Part shown: positions 15,553 through 21,968 of the stretch, piece by piece
Numbering within the stretch: position 1 is the first letter of the stretch
Layout: each line of letters begins with the position of its first letter
Assembly: GCA_030831265.1 (NCBI GenBank)
Contig: JAURLM010000284.1
Coordinates: forward strand, 1-21,968
DNA from: Chloroflexota bacterium
GTDB taxonomy: Bacteria > Chloroflexota > Dehalococcoidia > Lucifugimonadales > Lucifugimonadaceae
Length of the DNA: 21,968 bases
Direction: 5' to 3'
The notes under the pieces: generated by a model
Told to the model about the DNA's origin: nothing
Seen by the model: the letters and a program-made list of their open reading frames with translations, nothing else
The model's database searches: none
Position numbers and translations under genes: made by a program

Positions 15553-15627
15553 GCGGCGCAGTCGAGCGGATTGCCGTACGAGGCGGTCGATCTGGAGAAG
15601 TCAAAGCTGTACGCGGGCTGGAAGTAG
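15553..15627 (+). pseudogene. Detached C-terminal 24 codons of amidohydrolase 2
   Basis: In frame after the TAG, the sequence reads AAQSSGLPYEAVDLEKSKLY then AGWK and a second TAG at 15625. The paralogue ends AAARYDLPYETIDISNSLLY-AV. Counting the stop as one codon, the gene is 477 codons, exactly the paralogue's length. This shows the TAG is an interruption and not the natural end. Confidence 0.8.
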
Positions 15628-15633
15628 CGACGG

Positions 15634-17454
15634 TCACTCGTCTCGAACAGTGAGATACAACTCCAGTCCGGGTTTGAGATCGAAGAACAACACGATGTGG
15701 AACTCCCCGTCGCGGTTCTTCGCCAGCACGAAATCGCGCGCGTTCGTCGATATGCGCTTGCGGTCAGCGCTGAATGTTGATGGCACGCCCCAGACGGCTA
15801 TGGCGTAATCCTTGAATTCAGAACTGGTGACCATCTTCAGGTCGATGCGCCTTTCAGAGCCTGCTGACCATGAAGTGCGAACAATCTCGACGTCCGGCGT
15901 CACGGTGTGGCGGATACTGCTGCCGTGGGCATCGATTTCAGGCGTCGTGTAGTCGAACCACCAGATAGGGTTTGGGCTTTCGCGTTCAAAGCGAATGGAG
16001 CGCCGGTGATCCTCTACAAGCAGATGCTCGCTTGAGATCGGGTCCTTCGTGATCGCAACCGCGGTGACCTCTTTCCCGCTCACGAGATTCACGTAGCTGA
16101 CTGTGTCCCCTGAGTTTCGTTTTCGCATGATCTCCGAGATCCGCGTGTTCCACGGGATTCGTTCATGCACGGTCACGGTGCGGTTGCGGCCCCAGGCGCA
16201 GTTCCACCAAACGTCGTAATCAGTGTGGCCTGACTTGCTGGAGAATACCGTCCGAGGGGTGATTTCGAAGTGGCGGCGATAGTAGTCGGCAATGTCTACG
16301 GACCGGGCGAAGGCGAGCTTGTATTCGGCGGTCAGCCGGTGGGCGACCAGCTCCTGCCAGCGTTCGACAAACGCGAGAATCTGCGAGCCGCCATAGCCGT
16401 CGTTGAACTCGCCGTTCGGATAACCGTAGTTGCGGGTTGCGCCATCGTAGAGCGGGTTGGCGAACGCCGGATATCCGCTGAGTTCCGCCATGTTTCGCAG
16501 GTCATCCATACCGTGCCGGATGCAGGTTTCTGCCTGCGCGAAGTCGTTTTCGGACGCGGCGTAGTGCCAGCTAATCGGGCCGATGAAGTGAAACCCGGCG
16601 CAGAAGTCCCACGTGTGCGAAATCACCGTGCCACCGGGCTGCTGGCGCGGCTTGCGGAAATCTTCGCGTGAGGCAAAGTACGGGAATTCCGGCATCCCGA
16701 GCCACGGGAGGATGTTTGGCTCCTGCAGGCCGAAGTGGTCGTTCAGGCCCAGTTGCTCGAAGACCTCCACGTAACCGGGGTCGGTGGCATGGCGGAACTG
16801 GAGCCGGGCGGAACGTGCATCGCTGGAATCGGGCAGGAGTGACCGGACATGTTCGAGCGCTTTTCCGTACTCTCGTACCCGGTCATCGACCGTCATCCCT
16901 ATGGTTACGCCAACAGGCGGAGTGTCCGGGAGCTCAGGTGCGATGGAGTCGCCGAACAGCCGGTGATATCCGAGCAGTTTTTCAAATACTTCAGCACCCT
17001 GAATGAACTGGTCAGCGGGCAATCGATAGTCCATCGGGATGCCCGTAGCGTGCAGTGTCGGTTCGGACTCCAGTTCGATAAACGAGCTGAACCGCAGGAC
17101 GATGTACTCATCGGTGATTACCGCGAAATAGCGGTGGAACACCTCGCCATTGGCGGACCAGCGGGCAATGTAGTTTCCGGCGGTCGCCGGTCGATAGCTG
17201 AACGCCGCATGACCGTCATCGAAGTCGAGTTCGAACTGTTCACGGGGAAGAGAATCCAGCCATCCGAGAGTTTTTCCGGGTGCGGATCGTCTCGTCCCGG
17301 AGGCTTCAAGATACTGCGGGAAGATTTCCAGCTTCCCAAAAGTAGCGCCAGGCGGCACAAAAAACTCGAATGCGATCTTCTCGCCGAGTTTCAGCAATCT
17401 CGGCCCCGTGACCCACTGTGCGATGGACCTGTCAGCCGGTGACTGTAGTGGCAT
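15634..17454 (-). CDS. Conserved-looking protein of unknown family, 606 residues
   Basis: I do not recognise this family. It has no signal peptide or membrane helix, so it is probably cytoplasmic. The first ~125 residues look like a beta-sandwich (IAFEFFVPPGATFGKLEIFP, then a run of alternating beta residues). The middle (~180-450) is rich in Trp, Tyr, His and Asp, with VISHTWDFCAGFHFIGPISW and TDYDVWWNCAWGRN. The last ~150 residues look beta-rich again (DVEIVRTSWSAG, FHIVLFFDLKPGLELYLTV). This sandwich-core-sandwich layout resembles carbohydrate-active enzymes, but no catalytic signature can be named. It starts 15 nt after the enolase-superfamily gene, so the two are likely an operon and may act on the same sugar-related substrate. 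It is convergent with amidohydrolase 2, with only 6 bases between. Confidence 0.7.
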   Translation of the reverse strand: MPLQSPADRSIAQWVTGPRLLKLGEKIAFEFFVPPGATFGKLEIFPQYLEASGTRRSAPGKTLGWLDSLPREQFELDFDDGHAAFSYRPATAGNYIARWSANGEVFHRYFAVITDEYIVLRFSSFIELESEPTLHATGIPMDYRLPADQFIQGAEVFEKLLGYHRLFGDSIAPELPDTPPVGVTIGMTVDDRVREYGKALEHVRSLLPDSSDARSARLQFRHATDPGYVEVFEQLGLNDHFGLQEPNILPWLGMPEFPYFASREDFRKPRQQPGGTVISHTWDFCAGFHFIGPISWHYAASENDFAQAETCIRHGMDDLRNMAELSGYPAFANPLYDGATRNYGYPNGEFNDGYGGSQILAFVERWQELVAHRLTAEYKLAFARSVDIADYYRRHFEITPRTVFSSKSGHTDYDVWWNCAWGRNRTVTVHERIPWNTRISEIMRKRNSGDTVSYVNLVSGKEVTAVAITKDPISSEHLLVEDHRRSIRFERESPNPIWWFDYTTPEIDAHGSSIRHTVTPDVEIVRTSWSAGSERRIDLKMVTSSEFKDYAIAVWGVPSTFSADRKRISTNARDFVLAKNRDGEFHIVLFFDLKPGLELYLTVRDE

Positions 17455-17469
17455 TCGTGCGACCGTGGC

Positions 17470-18615
17470 TCACTCCGAGCGGGCTATGTCCCTGCGCTCC
17501 CAGCCGGGCTTGAACATGCGCAGGAAGTTGCTCTTGCCGTAAGGGTGCTTTCTCGCCTCGTCCTCGTTCAGCGTAACGCCATAGCCGGGAGCGTCCGGGA
17601 TCGTGATGTGGCCATCTTTCACGCAGACAAAGCCCTGCAGTACATCGTCAACCCACGGCTCAAGAAAATCGTCGAAACACTCCTGGATGAACACATTTGG
17701 CGTCACAGCATCCACCTGTAGTGCAATCGCAGTCTTGAGGGGGCTTTCGGCGTTGTGGAATGCGACCTGTGCGTGATGGGCGCGGGCGAGTCCGGCTATC
17801 TGAACCGACCGGAACACACCGCCGACTCCGAGCGGTTCCGGGTTGATGATGTCAGTCACGTTCGTCGCAAGGAACTGGGCGAACTCGTGGAGGTCGTGCA
17901 TTCGCTCCCCGGCGATAACTCGAACCGGCACGCGGCGGGCAACTTCAACCAGCGCGTCAACGTCTGTCGAGTACACCGGCGTCTCAAACCACGTGACCTC
18001 GTACTTCTCCAGCCAGTTGCCAATTTCGATGGCCTGTCCGACTGTGAACCTGTCGTGCGCCTCGATCAGGATGTCCACTTCGGGGCCGACCGTGTCACGC
18101 ACGGCTTCTACCAGCGCCTCTGCCTCGTGACTTTCCTTTTTCGACATCGTGAGATAGGCGGTGCCGAACGGGTCGAACTTTAGCGCGGTGTAGCCCTTGC
18201 CGGTCACGACTTTCGCCCGGTCAGCGAAGCCTTCGGGTGTGCGTGGCCCGGAGTACCAGCCGTTTGCGTAGACCCGCACGTCATCACGCATCTTGCCGCC
18301 CAGCAGGGCATGGACGGGCACGCCGAGCGACTTTCCTAGAATGTCCCAGCAGGCCATCTCGATACCCGCCATTTCCTTCGTCACACGCAGGAAACCGGCA
18401 AGGTACAGCTCGTTCCAGATAGTGTGAATCTGCCGGGGATCCCTGCCGATGACAAGGTGCTTGACCTCTTCAATGGCGGCGACTGTTGGCTGTGTGCTCA
18501 GTCCGCCTGTTGCCTCCCCAAGCCCGGTGATGCCAGCGTCAGTCTCGACGATGACGAATATCCAGTTCTTCCAGGGATTCCCTACGACAACGGAACGGAC
18601 ATCTGTGATCTTCAT
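17470..18615 (-). CDS. Enolase-superfamily sugar-acid dehydratase-like protein (mandelate racemase/galactonate dehydratase type)
   Basis: This is a 381-residue member of the mandelate racemase subgroup, which abstracts a proton alpha to a carboxylate; many are sugar-acid dehydratases. The capping domain (MKITDVRSVVVGNPWKNW) is followed by the barrel: K146 in TALKFDPFG, E185 and H187 in LIEAHDRF, E211 in WFETPV, E237 in IAGERMH, H287 in AFHNAES. Spacing and length match E. coli DgoD, whose ligands are D183, E209 and E235 with H185 and H285, except that the first ligand is Glu here. That makes a dehydratase plausible, but the substrate is not proven. The start is ATG 18615 (AGGA about 6 nt upstream); the longer frame to 18897 is not family sequence. 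It leads the operon with the 606-residue protein. Confidence 0.9.
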   Translation of the reverse strand: MKITDVRSVVVGNPWKNWIFVIVETDAGITGLGEATGGLSTQPTVAAIEEVKHLVIGRDPRQIHTIWNELYLAGFLRVTKEMAGIEMACWDILGKSLGVPVHALLGGKMRDDVRVYANGWYSGPRTPEGFADRAKVVTGKGYTALKFDPFGTAYLTMSKKESHEAEALVEAVRDTVGPEVDILIEAHDRFTVGQAIEIGNWLEKYEVTWFETPVYSTDVDALVEVARRVPVRVIAGERMHDLHEFAQFLATNVTDIINPEPLGVGGVFRSVQIAGLARAHHAQVAFHNAESPLKTAIALQVDAVTPNVFIQECFDDFLEPWVDDVLQGFVCVKDGHITIPDAPGYGVTLNEDEARKHPYGKSNFLRMFKPGWERRDIARSE

Positions 18616-18883
18616 CGTTCTTCCTGTTTTGTTCTGCTGTAGATGGGGGCTGGATACCTGATCCGGCGGTACTGGCTGTGTCGCGACGAACGCGGTCGGC
18701 GTTATCCCGGTTGCGCATGAGAGTAGCACGCCATGGTTTCTGTTTTCTTGCCCAATAAGCATGCCTCTGCGCGCATACAATTCCGTTTTGGTCCGCACTG
18801 GCCCGTTTTGGCGCGCCCTGGAAGTTTTCAGCAAGCAAATCCTGGTGATTGCCCACCGCATAACCCTCTGAAAGATGAGCGTA
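18616..18883. promoter_or_regulatory. Divergent control region between enolase-superfamily and peptidase genes
   Basis: This region separates two divergent units. It holds two exact CCGTTTTGG copies, at 18783-18791 and 18803-18811, 20 bp apart (two helical turns), which could be regulator half-sites. No clean -35/-10 pair was identified and no gene is seen. Confidence 0.35.
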
Positions 18884-20869
18884 ATGGCTTCTCCCATTGG
18901 TCCTGATTTCCACTACCACACCAAAGTTGCGAGAGAGGCGTCTATCAGCCCGGATGGGACCGCTGTCGTATACACCGTCGGGCGATTCGAGAAAGAATCT
19001 CCGCTGGAGCTGAAGGATGTCTACATCCAGCAGTTCGAGGGCGGCGAGCCGACGTTGTTGCAGGAGAACGCCTCGCTTGCCGTGTGGGCTCCGGACGGTT
19101 CGGCACTGGCTTTCTTGCGAGTGGATGGGAAGGGTGTGGGACAGCTCTGGAAATGCGGTGCGGATGGCTCGGACGCGGTGCAGCTGACGCGTCAAGCTGG
19201 TCCTGTTGACGTGTTTGCATGGTCACCATCTGGCGAGCACATTGCGTATCGCGCCGATGTTGACCCGGACGCTGGTCGAGACGATCTCGCTCCACGAAGC
19301 ACGGACAGGATTCGCTTCCAGCAGGACGGTTTTGGTTGGCGTGGTGACGCGTTCCGCCAGCTTTTTGTGCTTGATGTCGCATCTGGCGAATCCCGCCAAC
19401 TTACTGATGCAGAGGCGGAACACGGGCCGCCCGTTTGGTCGCCATCGGGAGACCGCATCGCCTATCTCACCGACCAGGGGCCGTTTCGTGACACGACTTC
19501 ACGCAACGAGGTTTACGTTCAGGCGGTGGTCGGCGGGAAGGCCGAGCGGTGGTCTGGCGGGCTGTTCATGTCTGACGGCGTCGCGTGGTCGCCGGACGGC
19601 AAGCGGCTGGCGGTCATCGGGGCGGAGCGCGTGCAGCAGGTGGGCGGTCACGGCCTCACGTGCCAGGGCTGGATGTACGTGCTGGAGCCGGGTGCGTACC
19701 CGCGCCGCCTCACGGATGACTCGTTACGACCGATTTCCGGTGCGAACATACCGCTCGGCGCCGGAACACCTGCGGTGCGGTGGCCAACAGACCGGCAGAT
19801 CTTTTTCATCGCCGATGCGCGCGGCGAATCGTTCATTTGCATCGCAGACCCCGAAAGCAAACAGGTTCGCCGTGTCACGAAAGGTTCTGAGCAGATCATC
19901 GACTGGGACGTTTCTGCGGCGCACGACACCGTTGTTACTGCTTCGAACACGCTGGAAGGCACGGGCGAGCTGTACGCCGTAGACACGCTGCACGGCGACC
20001 GTGTCCAACTTACACACCTGAACGATGAATACTTCTCCGAGCATCCTGTGGCACGGTTTGAGCGTGTGAGCGTCACCAGCGAGAAGCGGGAGATAGACGT
20101 CCGAATCTGGTTCCCACCAGACATGGACCCTAACCGCTCATACCCGGTGCTGCTCGACGTACACGGCGGTCCACATTCGGTCTTCTACGATGCCTTCTAC
20201 CCGGTGCACCAGGTCGGGGCGACCAATGGCTACATAGTCGTCGCACCGAACCCGCGCGGCTCGTCCAGCTACGGGCTGGAGTTTGCGACGGCGGTTCATG
20301 GCGACTGGGGTGGCGGAGACTATCTCGACGTGATGGCCGCGCTTTCCAGCGTGCTGCGGAGACCGTACGCGGACGAGTCACGAGTCGTGATGCACGGTTC
20401 GAGCTACGGTGGCTTCATGGCCAGTTGGGCGGTTGGTCACACTGACCGCTTCAAGGCCGCGGTGATCGGTGCGCCCGTCACGAACCTTCCCAGCTTCTAC
20501 GGGACATCTGATATTGGCGTGCCGTTCTCCGAAGTCCAGTTCGGCGGCTCCCGCAGCAAGAATCTGCCGTGGTACGTGCGGCATTCGCCGGTGACATACG
20601 CGGAAAACGTGAGCACTCCGGTGCTTCTCATCCATGGCGAGGACGATGGGCGAGTCCTGATCGAGCAATCGGAACAGTATTTTGTTGCGCTTAAACGAGC
20701 AGGCAAGACTGTCGAGTTCGTCCGGATGCCTGAGACGAGCCATGGCATCTTCAGGGCAAAGCACGGCCGTATTCGTGAGGAGTATTTTCAGCGGATGCTG
20801 GACTGGTTCTCTCGTTTCCTGAACCAGCCGCCGGATTTCACGGGCAACGGCTCCAGTGGTCGCCACTGA
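18884..20869 (+). CDS. S9-family serine peptidase (prolyl oligopeptidase/acylaminoacyl-peptidase type)
   Basis: This is a peptidase with an N-terminal beta-propeller (about residues 1-400, repeated SPDG/SPSG motifs such as AVWAPDGSALAFL and VAWSPDGKRLAVIG) and a C-terminal alpha/beta-hydrolase. Counting from the upstream ATG 18875, the triad is Ser510 (HGSSYGGF), Asp591 (HGEDDGRV) and His623 (ETSHGIF). The oxyanion region is DVHGGPHS. Such enzymes cleave short peptides inside the cell or release N-terminal residues. No signal peptide is seen. Both ATG 18875 and ATG 18884 are possible; the A/G-rich upstream bases sit too close to 18875, so 18884 is slightly preferred. It is divergent from the enolase-superfamily gene. 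Confidence 0.93.
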   Translation: MASPIGPDFHYHTKVAREASISPDGTAVVYTVGRFEKESPLELKDVYIQQFEGGEPTLLQENASLAVWAPDGSALAFLRVDGKGVGQLWKCGADGSDAVQLTRQAGPVDVFAWSPSGEHIAYRADVDPDAGRDDLAPRSTDRIRFQQDGFGWRGDAFRQLFVLDVASGESRQLTDAEAEHGPPVWSPSGDRIAYLTDQGPFRDTTSRNEVYVQAVVGGKAERWSGGLFMSDGVAWSPDGKRLAVIGAERVQQVGGHGLTCQGWMYVLEPGAYPRRLTDDSLRPISGANIPLGAGTPAVRWPTDRQIFFIADARGESFICIADPESKQVRRVTKGSEQIIDWDVSAAHDTVVTASNTLEGTGELYAVDTLHGDRVQLTHLNDEYFSEHPVARFERVSVTSEKREIDVRIWFPPDMDPNRSYPVLLDVHGGPHSVFYDAFYPVHQVGATNGYIVVAPNPRGSSSYGLEFATAVHGDWGGGDYLDVMAALSSVLRRPYADESRVVMHGSSYGGFMASWAVGHTDRFKAAVIGAPVTNLPSFYGTSDIGVPFSEVQFGGSRSKNLPWYVRHSPVTYAENVSTPVLLIHGEDDGRVLIEQSEQYFVALKRAGKTVEFVRMPETSHGIFRAKHGRIREEYFQRMLDWFSRFLNQPPDFTGNGSSGRH

Positions 20870-21022
20870 ACGCTGTTTATGCGTTATGCCCGTGAAGTGG
20901 CTGCATTGCGAATTAAGTACAACTGCGACTTGCCGGAAAAACCTCTAAACTGGGGCTAAGTCACACCCAATCTGCCAGAACTGCCCGCAACACCCGGACT
21001 GTGGGTCGGAGGATCTTTCACG

Positions 21023-21331
21023 ATGATGAACCGCAACATGCTGAAGCAGGCGCAGGACATGCAGCGTCGGCTGGCGCAGGTACAGGAAGAGCTCGCGCAG
21101 GCCCTTAGTGAAGGCACTGCGGGTGGCGGAGTGGTGAAGGCAGTTGTGCAGGGTGGAAACCGCCTTGAGTCGATCGAGATCGCTCCCGACGTAGTTGACC
21201 CTGAAGATGTCGAGATGTTGCAGGACCTTGTTTTGGCTGCGGTCAACGATGCGCTCGATTCGGCTGCGAAAGAGGCAGCTGAGAAGATGGGCAAGATCAC
21301 CGGAGGCCTGAACATCCCCGGCCTCATGTAA
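21023..21331 (+). CDS. ybaB: YbaB/EbfC family nucleoid-associated protein
   Basis: This 102-residue DNA-binding protein has the family pattern: an N-terminal helix (MLKQAQDMQRRLAQVQEELA), a glycine-rich turn (TAGGGVVKAVVQGGNRL), a strand with SIEIAPDVVDPEDVEMLQDL, and the C-terminal helix plus GGLNIPGLM. It forms a dimer that binds DNA broadly. It starts at ATG 21023 with GGAGGA 9 nt upstream. It lies 65 nt before recR, the usual ybaB-recR arrangement; dnaX, often upstream elsewhere, is not next to it here. Confidence 0.95.
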   Translation: MMNRNMLKQAQDMQRRLAQVQEELAQALSEGTAGGGVVKAVVQGGNRLESIEIAPDVVDPEDVEMLQDLVLAAVNDALDSAAKEAAEKMGKITGGLNIPGLM

Positions 21332-21396
21332 TTCGGTCGCCCGCTGTTCGTCAGGATTTCTGATGGCGGCAACCAACCAGTTGAATCCGGATAAAA

Positions 21397-21968
21397 ATGG
21401 CAGGATCTGAACTAGCACCGTCCGCCGCAGCACCGGTCGCCCGCTTGATAGAGGCGTTTCACCGTTTGCCCGGCATCGGCCCGAAAAGCGCACAGCGTCT
21501 CACTTATCACCTGATCCGTATGCCGAAGGATGAGGCGGAGGAGCTAGCCGCGGCCATTACCGGCGTAAAAGACCGCATTGTGCTGTGTGACACGTGCCAG
21601 AACATCAGTGAGTCCGCTGAATGTGCGATATGTCGTGACCTGCGTCGTGACCGCACGCGAATATGTATCGTCGAAGAGCCGCTTGATGTCGTCGCTATCG
21701 AACGGGCGCGGGCGTTCAAGGGCATGTATCACGTTCTGCACGGTGTCATATCACCGGTCAACGGCATTGGACCGGACGACCTGAAGCTGAAAGAGTTGCT
21801 GGCGCGGCTGCATGACGGTGAAGTGACTGAGGTTATAGTCGCCACGAACCCGAATCTTGAGGGCGAGGCGACTGCGATGTACATTCACAGGCTGCTCGGC
21901 CCGCTTGGCATCAAGGTCACCGCACTTGCGCGCGGATTACCGTCTGGTGCTGATCTTGAGTACGCAGA
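21397..21968 (+). CDS. recR: Recombination protein RecR (3' end outside window)
   Basis: RecR loads RecA at gaps together with RecO and RecF. The 190 codons present carry the helix-hairpin-helix (FHRLPGIGPKSAQRLTYHL), the C4 zinc finger (CDTC...CAIC) and the Toprim domain (ICIVEEPLDVVAIE, then IVATNPNLEGEATAMYI). Only the last few residues are missing beyond the right edge. It starts at ATG 21397, with only a weak ribosome-binding site (CCGGAT), which suggests coupling to ybaB. Confidence 0.97.
   Translation, partial: MAGSELAPSAAAPVARLIEAFHRLPGIGPKSAQRLTYHLIRMPKDEAEELAAAITGVKDRIVLCDTCQNISESAECAICRDLRRDRTRICIVEEPLDVVAIERARAFKGMYHVLHGVISPVNGIGPDDLKLKELLARLHDGEVTEVIVATNPNLEGEATAMYIHRLLGPLGIKVTALARGLPSGADLEYA

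Noticed and set aside
18616..18897. 94-residue N-terminal extension of the enolase-superfamily gene
   Set aside because: The family begins at MKITDV (18615), which has a good ribosome-binding site; the extension is Arg-rich, unlike the family, and overlaps the start of the divergent peptidase gene.

Overview
The window looks like chromosomal DNA of a free-living, metabolically versatile heterotrophic bacterium with moderately high GC. The mix of a galactonate-dehydratase-like enolase-superfamily enzyme, two dihydroorotase-type amidohydrolases, a CoA-transferase pair, a GrdB/PrdB-type selenoprotein and a membrane-anchored cytochrome c would fit a Chloroflexota genome of the SAR202/Dehalococcoidia kind. 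That assignment is inference from gene content; no rRNA or other taxonomic marker is present except partial recR. No mobile element, CRISPR array, tRNA or rRNA was seen.

Layout. (1) 1-4380, all minus strand. Reading with transcription: CoA-transferase subunit A, subunit B (GTGA overlap), then a GrdB/PrdB-like selenoprotein with an in-frame UGA and a good bacterial SECIS hairpin. A diheme cytochrome c split by an apparent one-base frameshift follows, then a terminator, then a PLP enzyme of the ACC deaminase/D-cysteine desulfhydrase family that runs off the left edge. (2) 4745-7453 plus: a stand-alone Cache-HAMP-MCP chemoreceptor with a strong terminator. (3) 7601-9992 minus: a cytidylate-kinase-like protein and amidohydrolase 1. 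(4) 10049-11958: a secreted, membrane-anchored FixH/YtkA-like protein (plus) meeting an MFS transporter (minus) with overlapping stop codons. (5) 12093-13863 minus: a small lipoprotein-like Ig-fold protein and a secreted protein ending in eleven 11-residue repeats. (6) 14194-15627 plus: amidohydrolase 2, a paralogue of amidohydrolase 1, cut by an in-frame TAG 24 codons before its homologous end. (7) 15634-18615 minus: an enolase-superfamily sugar-acid dehydratase-like enzyme followed by a 606-residue protein of unknown family. (8) 18884-21968 plus: an S9-family serine peptidase, ybaB/ebfC and partial recR.

How the genes may work together. The left operon suggests activation or transfer of CoA on an acid, coupled by position to a selenium-dependent thiol/disulfide or reductive enzyme; its substrate cannot be read from sequence. 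The amidohydrolases, the dehydratase, the unknown 606-residue protein, the peptidase and the transporter point to scavenging of organic compounds. YbaB and RecR are housekeeping DNA-associated proteins.

Three protein-coding regions would be mis-called by a simple gene finder: the selenoprotein (UGA read as stop), the cytochrome (frameshift) and amidohydrolase 2 (amber stop).
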